DNA from: G963675935 sp963823895
GTDB lineage: Bacteria > Planctomycetota > Planctomycetia > Pirellulales > Thermoguttaceae
Direction: 5' to 3'
Assembly (NCBI GenBank): GCA_963823895.1
Contig: CAWGNG010000025.1
Coordinates: 372,001 to 436,000, forward strand
DNA: 64,000 nt
Positions 28,892 to 37,186 of this stretch are shown here, piece by piece; within the stretch, counting starts at the first letter, position 1, and the number at the start of each line of letters is the position of its first letter. The notes under the pieces are model-generated. The model made no database searches, was not told the DNA's origin, and saw only the letters and a list, made by a program, of their open reading frames with translations. The position numbers and the translations under genes were made by a program.

Positions 28892-29920
28892 TCAATGGAA
28901 GGGACAAATGCGGCATAGCTCATTGGTCCCTGATACACTGGCTCTACGAAACTTCCGATAGGACTCGCCAAGCCAAATCGTCCCAAAATCCTGTTTGAGG
29001 ATGTTGCCCACGACTATCCCCTTGTCGGAACCGAACAAGGCGGCACATGGAGCAACGTCGCCATTAACCCGGATGAACATGTAGTCCCACGGTTGCAGGC
29101 AATGGGGAGGGGTCTTGGGTGGCACTATGTCTTGCCGAAAGAAACAAGTTGCCTTCAACCCCAAATCCGCCGCTAGCTCGACCAACTCCTGGTGTGCAGC
29201 GGAAAGTTCCGTGGCGGAAGGGCACAGGTCTATCGCAATCTTGTCCACGGGGATCATTTCCAGAAAATAAACACTTCCGATCCCCAACTCTCTGGCCAAG
29301 CGGAGGATGTCTCCCATTTCGTGGAGGTTCTGTTTGCTGACCACCACGTTCATTCCAATGTTCAATGTCCTGCCACGCTGCTGCTGGGCTTGAAGCAGAA
29401 ACTCTTGAACCGACTGTTTCCACTTGTCAAAGTCCGCCCCAAGCCGAAGACTCTCAAATGTCTTCTTGTCTGAACCGTCGCAGGAGATACTGACAATGTC
29501 GATGTTGCATCGTGAAAGGATCGCTTGTTGCGTCCGTGGCGTCAGTAACGTCCCGTTGGTGTAGAACTGGCATTTAATCCTTCGTTCCGCCAGGATATCG
29601 ACCAGCGAGAAGAACTGCGGGTTCATCAATGGCTCGCCAATTCCGCAAAGAACCACTCTTGACGGTGACCAAGGGAGGCGATCCAGGATTCTGCGAAACA
29701 CCTCCTCGGTGAGATGCTGACCGTTGCCCTGCTCCTTTGCATGTGAACAACTGGGACAACGAAGGTTGCACCGGCTGGTGGCCTCAACTTGCAGTTTTGC
29801 GGGAAAACGCAGAGGGCGTTCGGGGTCGATGTATCCCACCCTCCGCCGCAAGAGAGCACCCCTCCAAGACTCCCGGCGGCTCATCTTTCTCAACAGCGTC
29901 TTGACCCTGGCGACTTTCAT
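28892..29920 (-). CDS. radical SAM/SPASM-type protein
   Basis: This 342-residue protein has the radical SAM cluster motif CNLRCPSC (about 52-59, C-x3-C-x2-C), then VVLCGIGEPLMNP (the GGEP-like motif) and the SAM-binding strand SISCDGSDKKTFESLR. The C-terminus has additional cysteines, PHCLQPWDYM, DVAPCAALFG and LCRICPFH, in a SPASM-like auxiliary-cluster pattern. Such enzymes modify peptides or act as anaerobic maturases. No precursor peptide or partner is obvious nearby. The ATG at 29920 has a GGGGG stretch upstream. It stands alone in a repeat-rich island. Confidence 0.85.
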   Translation of the reverse strand: MKVARVKTLLRKMSRRESWRGALLRRRVGYIDPERPLRFPAKLQVEATSRCNLRCPSCSHAKEQGNGQHLTEEVFRRILDRLPWSPSRVVLCGIGEPLMNPQFFSLVDILAERRIKCQFYTNGTLLTPRTQQAILSRCNIDIVSISCDGSDKKTFESLRLGADFDKWKQSVQEFLLQAQQQRGRTLNIGMNVVVSKQNLHEMGDILRLARELGIGSVYFLEMIPVDKIAIDLCPSATELSAAHQELVELAADLGLKATCFFRQDIVPPKTPPHCLQPWDYMFIRVNGDVAPCAALFGSDKGIVVGNILKQDFGTIWLGESYRKFRRASVSGTNELCRICPFH

Positions 29921-30141
29921 AGCTTGACCCCCGCAACGCAACTCCGCAGAGTCGCATGGCAGCAATCTATCTGCGACTAGGAATTGGAACAGGAGAATAG
30001 GTCTTCCGTACAGGAACTATGGTTGAGGTGGCCCCACTTGTCTAGACGACAGGTCACGACTTCTTGGATTTAGCCAGAGGCGTGGATGGAATAGAAGGAT
30101 TAGGCGGTTTTTTCGCCCAAATCTCCCACGAGAGGAAAAAA

Positions 30142-30156
30142 GTGTCAGGAACCGTT
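30142..30156 (+). repeat. REP-like motif, left of RAYT
   Basis: GTGTCAGGAACCGTT. A perfect inverted copy lies at 30873-30887, so the two bracket the transposase gene. Confidence 0.75.
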
Positions 30157-30185
30157 ATTGACGTGGGGAGGGGCGTTTTGCTAGA

Positions 30186-30884
30186 ATGCCGGTCATGGGA
30201 CGACCGTCAAGGACGGCAGTTGGCGGGTTGGCGTATCACGTGCTCAATCGAGCCAACGCGCGGATGTGGATCTTTGACAAGACCGAAGACTACGAGGCGT
30301 TTGAACGCATCCTCGCGGAAGCGGTGCGGCGCGTGAAGATGCGTTTGCTGGCGTACTGTACGATGCCGAACCATTGGCATCTAGTGCTCTGGCCGCGGCA
30401 GGACGGCGACCTTTCAACGTTTGTCGGCTGGCTCACGTTGACGCATACGCAACGCTGGCACGCCCATCGGCATTCGGTGGGATCGGGGCACGTGTATCAA
30501 GGACGATTCAAGTCGTTCCTGGTCGAATCGGATGAGCATCTGTGGACGGTGTGTCGCTATGTTGAGCGAAATGCCTTGCGTGCCGGGCTGTGCGCTCGCA
30601 CGGAACAGTGGCAATGGTCGAGCGCCTGGCGTCGCGAGCATGGAGACGCGGAAAGTCGCGCGGTACTGTCGGATTGGCCGACGGCCATCCCCGCGGACTG
30701 GTTGCGCCGCCTCAACCGCCCCCAGAGCGATCGCGAATTGGAGTCGCTACGGCGGTGTGCAAATCGCAATCAGCCTTTCGGCAGCCACGAATGGGTCGAT
30801 CGCGTGCGAAAACGGTTTGGATTGGACTCGCTCTTCCGGCCTCAAGGCCGTCCCCGCAACGAATCCCAAAACAACGGTTCCTGA
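30186..30884 (+). CDS. REP-associated tyrosine transposase (RAYT)
   Basis: This 232-residue Y1-type HUH transposase related to IS200/IS605 has the HUH motif in CTMPNHWHLVLWP (about 54-66) and the catalytic Tyr region CRYVERNALRAGL (about 119-131). An N-terminal AYHVLNRAN strand is typical of RAYTs. RAYTs are domesticated enzymes that mobilise REP palindromes without moving themselves. Supporting this, the GTGTCAGGAACC motif flanks the gene as an inverted pair, its stop codon lies inside one copy, and more copies occur at 28629, 28871 and 32032. Confidence 0.92.
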   Translation: MPVMGRPSRTAVGGLAYHVLNRANARMWIFDKTEDYEAFERILAEAVRRVKMRLLAYCTMPNHWHLVLWPRQDGDLSTFVGWLTLTHTQRWHAHRHSVGSGHVYQGRFKSFLVESDEHLWTVCRYVERNALRAGLCARTEQWQWSSAWRREHGDAESRAVLSDWPTAIPADWLRRLNRPQSDRELESLRRCANRNQPFGSHEWVDRVRKRFGLDSLFRPQGRPRNESQNNGS

Positions 30885-30887
30885 CAC
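30873..30887 (-). repeat. REP-like motif, right of RAYT
   Basis: AACGGTTCCTGACAC, the inverted partner of 30142-30156. The RAYT stop codon TGA is embedded in it. Confidence 0.75.
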
Positions 30888-30903
30888 CTTTTCCACTGCG
30901 AAC

Positions 30904-32025
30904 ATGGCTGGCTCGAAGTCGCCGACGCCCCGACGTCGCTGGTATCGGGTTGACTGGAGGATATTGGTTCTTGCGGGAATCCTGTTTGCCGCAACCATAT
31001 GGCCGGCCGCGAAGATTCTCCGCACCAAGGCGGCATTGGCTCGCGTCGCGGCTCTCGGCGGCAAGGCGACCGTTCTTCGCAGTCCTTCCTACAGTGGCTC
31101 CGAAGTCCTGCGTTGTTATTCGCTCTTGGTCGGCGACAACAAAACACGAGTTGTCCTGACCGGCGGGCGCATCACCGACGCGGCTCTAAGCGTCCTCGAT
31201 GGCCTGGGCAACGTCTGCGATTTGCGGCTCGACAACTCCTCCGTGACCGACGCCGGGCTGCGTCGCGTTGGCGAGCACAAGGAATTGGAGTGCCTGTCGC
31301 TGAAAAACACCGCTATCGGCAATGACGGGCTCGCAAAACTGGACGAGTTGACCAACCTCCGAGAACTGGACCTGTCGCACACCAGACTGACCGACGCGGG
31401 CCTTCGCTCGATAGCGGGCTTCACCAAGTTGCGGTCGTTTCATGCGGCCGACACGGTGTTGACCGACGCCGCGGCTCTCACTCTCCGCCGCTTCCACCAG
31501 CTCGAAGACCTCGATCTGTCGAATACCCGCGTGACCGATGCCGGGCTGGGAAATCTCGCGGGACTGACCGGCCTCAGGCAGTTGTGCCTGCGCGGCGACC
31601 AAGTCTCCGGCGTCGGGCTGACGCGCCTCGCGAGTTTGCCCGTGCTGAACCACTTGGATGTAGGCAATGCCCGCTTGGCCGACGCCGACCTGGCGCTGCT
31701 GCCGCCGTGGCCCAACCTGTGCCGCTTGAACCTGGCGCACACGCATGTGACCAACGTTGGTCTTACTCGCTTGGCAGGCCGTGCGTCGTTGACACTCCTC
31801 AACTTGGCTGGCGATGCAATTGACGACGACGGTCTGGTGCATTTGCTTCGCCTCGAACACTTGTGCCAGTTGGATTTGTCCGGCACGCAAGTGACCGACG
31901 CCGGGCTGAAATACTTCGACGGCTTGCCGAACCTTCGGATCGTCAACGTGCATGGCACTCGCGTTACTGCATCCGGTCTGGAACATCTCCGTCAACTGTC
32001 CTCTGCAAACACGCCTGACGACTGA
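30904..32025 (+). CDS. leucine-rich-repeat protein with N-terminal membrane anchor
   Basis: This 373-residue protein has a basic N-terminus and a single hydrophobic helix (about 19-38, ILVLAGILFAATIWPAAKIL). About ten leucine-rich repeats of 24 residues follow, with the pattern LxxLxLSxTxVTDAGLxxL, a form common in planctomycetes. The repeats should form a solenoid outside the cytoplasm or facing the anchor's trans side. The ATG at 30904 lies just after the RAYT's REP motif. The partner is unknown. Confidence 0.85.
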   Translation: MAGSKSPTPRRRWYRVDWRILVLAGILFAATIWPAAKILRTKAALARVAALGGKATVLRSPSYSGSEVLRCYSLLVGDNKTRVVLTGGRITDAALSVLDGLGNVCDLRLDNSSVTDAGLRRVGEHKELECLSLKNTAIGNDGLAKLDELTNLRELDLSHTRLTDAGLRSIAGFTKLRSFHAADTVLTDAAALTLRRFHQLEDLDLSNTRVTDAGLGNLAGLTGLRQLCLRGDQVSGVGLTRLASLPVLNHLDVGNARLADADLALLPPWPNLCRLNLAHTHVTNVGLTRLAGRASLTLLNLAGDAIDDDGLVHLLRLEHLCQLDLSGTQVTDAGLKYFDGLPNLRIVNVHGTRVTASGLEHLRQLSSANTPDD

Positions 32026-32031
32026 GAATAT

Positions 32032-32098
32032 GGTGTCAGGAACCGTTTCCGCAGAACAACGCGCGGACGAGGAAAGGCATAATGGTTCCTGAAACCGT
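32032..32098. repeat. REP-like inverted pair after the LRR gene
   Basis: GGTGTCAGGAACCGTTTCC is followed by TGGTTCCTGAAACC in inverse orientation. The hairpin is the RAYT-associated type and lies 7 bases past the LRR stop. Confidence 0.75.
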
Positions 32099-32152
32099 TT
32101 TCCCCGTCCCTACAAATAGGTGAAATTCGTGCCTGGCCACAGGAGCAGGCTT

Positions 32153-32404
32153 ATGCAGATGAAACTGGAAGAGTACATCAAGAGGTTCCCTGACCGAGGT
32201 CAGCCAGTGCCAAGCCACTGCGCGGGAAAGTGGATCGCTTGGAACGAGGATCGCAGCGAAATCCTGTCTCACGGGCAGGACCTCGATTCCGTGCGTCAAG
32301 AAGCGCTCGCACGCGGCTGGGCCCGCCCCATTCTCCAAAAAGTTCCGCACGGACCGTTCGTGGGCGGCGCATCAGGAGAGGACCGGGGATCGTCCAGTTT
32401 CTAA
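32153..32404 (+). CDS. DUF5678-like small protein
   Basis: This 83-residue protein has CAGKWIAWNEDRSEILSHG (about 21-39) followed by a helix DLDSVRQEALARGWARP and a strand ILQKVP. That resembles DUF5678, a small domain often encoded beside other short genes of unknown role. The ATG at 32153 is chosen because the 11 residues upstream, from 32120, look unconserved. Function is unknown. Confidence 0.65.
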   Translation: MQMKLEEYIKRFPDRGQPVPSHCAGKWIAWNEDRSEILSHGQDLDSVRQEALARGWARPILQKVPHGPFVGGASGEDRGSSSF

Positions 32405-32474
32405 AGACGAATGGCCACGTCCCGCCCGCTGTCTTATTTCGTGCTCTTCGTGTTCTTCGTGGATTATCGCCCCC

Positions 32475-32715
32475 CCGCGGCCCTCTGCCCCAAGAACTCT
32501 TCTTGAAATCGCGCGGCCGTTGTGCTGTAAGTGGTCGCATGTACAGAACGGAGAGGCGATGGCTGAAGAAGAGCGAAACGAGAACCCGATCAAGGAAGGG
32601 AAGGAGGGCGGACAGCCGCCGATGCTGGATGAGAAGAGGCAGCGGCAGCTTTTTGCGCTTCTGGCGCACGGCATCAGCCGCGGCGGGGCCGCCCGCATCG
32701 TCGGCTGCGCCGCCA
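32475..32715 (+). repeat. direct duplication copy 2 (first copy at 28185-28425)
   Basis: This is the partner of the duplication described at 28185. This copy keeps the continuous helix-turn-helix gene, so it is closer to the ancestral arrangement. Confidence 0.85.
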
Positions 32716-32825
32716 GCATGATCGCCCGCCCCGCCCTGCGCGACCCCGACTTCGCCGCCCGCTTGCAGGCCGCCGAACACGAACTCGAAGTCGGGACAGA
32801 AAAAGGTGACAGCCACAAAAATTGA
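32559..32825 (+). CDS. small helix-turn-helix protein, possibly truncated
   Basis: This 88-residue protein begins MAEEERNENPIKEGKEGG and has a helix-turn-helix-like LFALLAHGISRGGAARIVGCAASMIARPALRDPDF, similar to small terminase- or resolvase-type DNA-binding modules. The last ten residues (EVGTEKGDSHKN) come from a GTGACAG-containing repeat-like sequence, so the original C-terminus may be lost. GAGAGG precedes the ATG. It is a paralogue of the chimera at 28278. Confidence 0.55.
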   Translation: MAEEERNENPIKEGKEGGQPPMLDEKRQRQLFALLAHGISRGGAARIVGCAASMIARPALRDPDFAARLQAAEHELEVGTEKGDSHKN

Positions 32826-33055
32826 CAAGACTGAGGTGTTTGGGTAAGAACCTGTGGATGCCACGGATACGCCATAACAGCCGCCCATTGACCATCTGTA
32901 CCGCGGGGGAAAAACTGGTGCAAAACTGGGCAAAGACACTGGCAGTCTCACCAGCATGTGACTACAATACGAGTGCAGAGCTTGCTTGCACGTCGTAAGC
33001 CACTGTTATCTCAAGAGTTGCAGCATTATCCCAACGCCACGATGGCAGCTTTTGA
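32826..33055. other. intergenic stretch without a recognised gene
   Basis: No convincing coding frame is seen. An unassigned transcript could end at the hairpin at 33056, but no RNA family was recognised. Confidence 0.4.
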
Positions 33056-33083
33056 AGCCCCTTGCACGACAAGGGGTTTTCTC
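33056..33083 (+). terminator. intrinsic terminator-like hairpin
   Basis: CCCCTTG and CAAGGGG pair around CACGA and are followed by TTTTCTCTT. It lies 57 bases before the DUF362 gene, so it ends an unidentified upstream transcript or acts as an attenuator. Confidence 0.7.
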
Positions 33084-33139
33084 TTCGGCGACGTAGATAC
33101 AAATCAAACTGCAATCAACACAACGGACGAGAGCCAGCC

Positions 33140-34351
33140 GTGACAAATCCAAAAAGCAACTCCTCGGACGCATCTCATCGCGGCATGAAACGGCGGGAGT
33201 TTGTAAAGACCCTGGGAGCGTGTTCCATGGCCGTGGGGGGAGTCGTGCTCGGCGTCCCGACGTGCGCAGACGGAAAAGAACCTCCGCCTCGCGTCCAGAC
33301 GAACCTCGCCGACTTCATGAAGGTCCCCAAGACGAAGCACTCTCTGCCCGGTCCATTTCCCGGCAGGGTGGTGAAAGTAATCGACAAACGCTGTCTGCGG
33401 GAAGACGCCGTCGACACCAAGGCGGTCAAGGAAATGCTCGCGACCGGCGTGACCCGACTGACCGGAAAAAGCATGGCAGATAGTTTCGCCATGTTCTTCG
33501 AGAAGAGCGACGTGATTGGTATCAAGGTCAATCCCGTCGGTCCGCCGCTGATCAACACGCGTCCGCAACTCGTCTCGGCCGTCATCCAATGGCTGGCCGA
33601 CAACGGCGTTCCCAAACGGAACATCATCATTTGGGATCGTTTCAGCTACATGCTCGCCGACGCCGGATTCACCGCCGAGCGCTTTCCCGGAGTCGGCATC
33701 GAGGGCTTGCAGACGATGGACGAGACCGGGAACAAGTGGCGCGGCGCGAAAGGAAACCACCTCAGTGCCGACAATTTCGACAAGCAAGTATACTATTTCG
33801 TCAAAGGGTTCGTGGGCAAGAACGTCCCCGGCTACCCCAACGATGAGTTCTATCTGAACCAGCACGTCTTCAACGGCGAGTACTCCTACTTCGGCAAGCT
33901 GATCACGCGGAAACTGACCAAGATCATCAACCTCCCCGCGTACAAGAACGCCGGCCACGGCATTTCGATGGCGTGCAAGAGTCTCGGCTACGGCTCGATC
34001 TGCAACTGCGGCCGCTTGCACGCCCCGTTGGGTCTGAAGGTCGGCACGGAAGTGTTGGCGGCCCCGGCCATCCGCGACAAATTGGTGCTGAACATCACCG
34101 ACGGCATTCGCGGTCAGTACGACGGCGGCCCGGGATTGAACGCCCAATTCGTCTATCCGAATTACTCGCTGTATTTTGCCACCGATCCGTTCGCGCTCGA
34201 CATGACTTGCCATCGCGAGTTGGTCGCCAAACGCAAGGAGATGGGGATTCAAGTCAACGAGCATCCTTCCTTCACCGACTACCTCCGCGATGCCGAGAAG
34301 CTGGGCCTTGGCGTGGCCAACGTCGGCAAGATCAAAGTGATACGAGCATGA
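33140..34351 (+). CDS. Tat-exported DUF362 family protein
   Basis: This protein of about 403 residues has a twin-arginine signal, KRREFVKTLGACSMAVGGVVLG. The DUF362 core follows, with GIKVNPVGPPLINTRPQLV (about 135-153) and NVPAYKNA-like INLPAYKNAGHGISMACKSLGYGS near 275. Some DUF362 proteins bind Fe-S clusters, but here only a few cysteines (CNCGR) are seen. The start could be the GTG at 33140 (weak GAGAG upstream) or the ATG at 33185 at the beginning of MKRREF. Its TGA overlaps the ATG of the next gene, so the two are coupled and probably act in the same extracytoplasmic process. Confidence 0.85.
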   Translation: MTNPKSNSSDASHRGMKRREFVKTLGACSMAVGGVVLGVPTCADGKEPPPRVQTNLADFMKVPKTKHSLPGPFPGRVVKVIDKRCLREDAVDTKAVKEMLATGVTRLTGKSMADSFAMFFEKSDVIGIKVNPVGPPLINTRPQLVSAVIQWLADNGVPKRNIIIWDRFSYMLADAGFTAERFPGVGIEGLQTMDETGNKWRGAKGNHLSADNFDKQVYYFVKGFVGKNVPGYPNDEFYLNQHVFNGEYSYFGKLITRKLTKIINLPAYKNAGHGISMACKSLGYGSICNCGRLHAPLGLKVGTEVLAAPAIRDKLVLNITDGIRGQYDGGPGLNAQFVYPNYSLYFATDPFALDMTCHRELVAKRKEMGIQVNEHPSFTDYLRDAEKLGLGVANVGKIKVIRA

Positions 34352-35280
34352 CGCGGCTGCTGTCGTTTTGGGTCTTGTGGGCCGCGATTTCCGCCGCGCA
34401 AGCGGCCGACGCGCCCGACGTGGCCCTGCTGCCGTCGAACGGCTTTCTCCAGACCTGGAATCGATCGGGCAATCACCGCGTTTTTACCGCCAGCGATCTG
34501 TATGGACACATCGACGGCGGCGCCGAGATCTTTCTGGAGTTCGGCTTCCAGCAACTTACCCTACAACGCTACGCGGCACGGACGACCGCCGCCGGCCAGC
34601 CCGCCGGTGAGTTGCAAGTCGAAATCTACCGCATGACCGATCCGATCGCGGCGGCCGGCATTTACCTGATGAACTGCGGGCAAGAATCACGCGATCCCGC
34701 TTTTTCCGAACGCCACTGCCTAAACAGGTACCAGCTTATCTTCAAACGAGATCGCTATTACGTGATCGTCGACAACACCACCGGCGACAAAGCACGGCGA
34801 ACGACCATGCTCGATTTCGCCCGGCACATCGCCGCCCGGTTGCCCGCCGAACAGCCGTTGAAGATCGACCTGCTATTGCCGAAAGATGGATTGATCAAAT
34901 CCTCGCTGCGGCTCCTCCGCGGGCCATACGGGTTGCAGTCGATTTTCACGCTAGGCGAAGGCGATGTAATGCAACTCGGCCGGAAAATCACGGCCGTCTC
35001 CGGCAGGTATCGCGCTGCAAACGGCGAGTATTCGCTCATCTTGGCCGATTATCCGACCGCAGCAGCGGCGAAGAAGGCATTCGACCACTTGCGCAAACAC
35101 CTCGACAGCCACCTCACGGTGCAAGAGAATTCCGATCGCCGGCTCGTCTTCAAGGACTATGAGGATAAGTTCGGGCTGGTTTCCGTAAGCGGCAAACGTA
35201 TTTCGATAATGCTGTATCTTTCGTCGCCCCCACGGACGCACAACAACCCTGTTTCTGAGCAACAAGCCGCGAAGAGTTAA
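34348..35280 (+). CDS. DUF6599 family secreted protein
   Basis: This 310-residue protein has a signal peptide (MTRLLSFWVLWAAISAAQA). The family-typical segment ASDLYGHIDGGAEIFLEFGFQ falls at about 47-67. The following YRMTDPIAAAGIYLM and the C-terminal half with ANGEYSLILADYPT also fit DUF6599. The ATG overlaps the stop of the Tat-exported DUF362 gene by four bases. Pairing of these two families suggests a shared role in the periplasm, possibly redox-related, but that is inference. A strong terminator follows. Confidence 0.82.
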   Translation: MTRLLSFWVLWAAISAAQAADAPDVALLPSNGFLQTWNRSGNHRVFTASDLYGHIDGGAEIFLEFGFQQLTLQRYAARTTAAGQPAGELQVEIYRMTDPIAAAGIYLMNCGQESRDPAFSERHCLNRYQLIFKRDRYYVIVDNTTGDKARRTTMLDFARHIAARLPAEQPLKIDLLLPKDGLIKSSLRLLRGPYGLQSIFTLGEGDVMQLGRKITAVSGRYRAANGEYSLILADYPTAAAAKKAFDHLRKHLDSHLTVQENSDRRLVFKDYEDKFGLVSVSGKRISIMLYLSSPPRTHNNPVSEQQAAKS

Positions 35281-35316
35281 ACCGGTGTCCCGTGGCCCCG
35301 ACTTGAATGGGTAAGA

Positions 35317-35351
35317 AAAGCCGTTCGGCCGGAAGGTCGAACGGCTTTTTT
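35317..35351 (+). terminator. intrinsic terminator of the DUF362-DUF6599 operon
   Basis: AAGCCGTTCG and CGAACGGCTT form a 10-bp stem followed by a run of T. It lies 37 bases after the DUF6599 stop and touches the left end of the ISKra4-like element. Confidence 0.88.
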
Positions 35352-37075
35352 GCTGCGCGATGGCGGCGAGGGTGCAAAGCAGCTTCCGGCCTCGGCTCAG
35401 GCGGCCGAGGTGACGGTGGAGCGGCGGACATAGGCACACCCCGGCCGAGTGCGAAGGTAGCGCCCGAGACGGTCGTCGTCGCATAGAGTAGCGGCCCGGA
35501 CTTGGAGTATCGCTTCCGCCCCCTCTGGGTCGTTCCAAAACATCTCCGTCCCCTTCACCCGGTAGTTCACCTCTTTGACCAGCGACTCCATCAAGGCCGA
35601 CGTTACCGGCAACCCAAGGCGTCGATAATGCGGATAGTCCATGCGACCGCGGTTGTTCCGCAGATAACGTGCGGCATCGACGATCGGTTTACGCAGATCG
35701 TTCTCGTCCAGCTTGGCCGTGTCGTCAAGACCGTGCGGAGCCAACCAACGCTTCAGTTCGTCCATCGCCTCCATCGCCCGACCTTGCCAACATGCGCGGG
35801 CCATGCGCAGATAGCACGACCACGCAACGGAGAAATCCGGGTGCATCGCCAGTGCCGCAGCGTACAGATAACTCAGCGCGTGGATGAAATCAAGGATGGG
35901 CACAAAGTTTGGAAAGTAGTGCTTCCACACAGACCAATTCCAGGGAAGACCGTCTCCCACAAAGGCACGCGCAGGCGCCTGCGGAAAACGACGACAGTTG
36001 GCCTCCCGCTTCATCTGTTGCCCGAAGACGCTGGCCTCTGCCATGCTCGAAAGACACGTGCGCACCAGACGCTGGGGACGCCAAGCCTTCTCGCCAGGCG
36101 GCGCGGCAGATACCGCCGAAATCGCTGGCGGAGCCTCTTTTTCCGCTAATTTCGCCACTCGCTTGGGATCGGTGAACGCACGCGGAAGTTCCGGTTCGGG
36201 GTCTTCCGCAAACGTCTGGTGCGTCATTCGCAGCAAATTGGCGTTCTTGGTCTTGCGCCAAGCCTCGCCATGAACGCCGCGACCTTGGCCCGGTTTCCGT
36301 GTGCGAATTCGTCCGCCGTCAGCTTCCACGACGGCCAACTCGGGTGGATTCTCGGGGGCTTGGACCAGTTCGGGCGCATCCCCTTCATCTCGCAACTCCG
36401 CCAGTTCCATCCCCACTTGGTGCGTTACACGCTGCACCGTGCTCGCTGAGACCTCGTTACCACCGACGTGCTTCAGCACCAGCGACGCGCGTTGGCTCGA
36501 TCGCGTCTCGGCCGAGGCATACACGATCCTCTGCGTCATCGCCGGCGTTAGTTCCCGACTGTCCAATCCCATCGCTGCCCGCAGAGGGAAAAAAATCCCG
36601 CCGACAGCGGGTACAAGTCCCTTTCCATTCCAAGATGGGGACCGCACCGTCGGTCGAGAGAATCGTACGGGCCACCAACTCCAGCGAACAAACTTCGCCA
36701 CAGGTCGGACAGGCGGCGCTGTCGGGACTTTCCGCCGTCATCTCCCGCGCGGCCCATTCCTGAAAGCAACAACTCCAACGGGTCGCCAACCGATGGGAAG
36801 CCGCCTCGATTTGACTGAAATGGAGCGGGGTCTTCCGGTCCCAGCCCGCCAAAATGGTCTCGATGATCGCATCCTTCGCCTCAAGCAAAACCCGCTCGAA
36901 TTTCCGCTGTAAATGCTGCGAAATGCCGTCCATGACAGATCCTCCACGATCCAAAGTGACTTCCTATCCTGCGACAAATTGCCATCTTAACCGAAAAACG
37001 CCAGATTCTCCTATTGACGTTTGCTTGAGCCACGTTGGGACACCGGAAGCTGCTTTGCACCCTGGCGGCGAAGCA
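35352..37075 (-). mobile_element. ISKra4-like insertion sequence
   Basis: The inverted repeats are near 35352-35389 and 37043-37075. Both contain GGGTGCAAAGCAGCTTCCGG when read inward, and weaker similarity continues outward to a T-rich edge. They enclose the transposase frames. The exact outer ends and target duplication are not certain. Confidence 0.78.
35397..36933 (-). CDS. ISKra4 family transposase, frame change at T7
   Basis: The N-terminal part (from 36933) includes two zinc-ribbon CxxC pairs (CPTCGEVC and CTRCRRDFF). The main part (to 35397) has LAVVEADGGRIRTRK with the first acidic residue, AFVGDGLPWNWSVW and FVPILDFIHALSYLY, then a late Glu in YRVKGTEMFWNDPEGAEAILQVRA. This is the ISKra4 transposase layout. 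The frames meet at seven T residues (36589-36595). Deleting one T joins CRRDFFP to LRAAMGLDS. It may be a slippery-site frameshift used by the element or an indel. Confidence 0.83.
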
Positions 37076-37095
37076 GCGAAAAATTGGCCTTCTCC

Positions 37096-37127
37096 GCGGG
37101 ACCGGTTTTTGGTATGAACCGTCCCGC
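37096..37127 (+). promoter_or_regulatory. hairpin upstream of the DUF11 gene
   Basis: GCGGGAC, a spacer, GGTT, a loop, AACC and GTCCCGC form a near-perfect 32-nt palindrome starting 91 bases before the DUF11 start codon. It may be a leader hairpin or an operator. Confidence 0.4.
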
Positions 37128-37186
37128 TTGTCTCGCCGCAAGGCTACTTTTCACTCGCATCTACCCCCTCGGAACGGGGAATCGCC

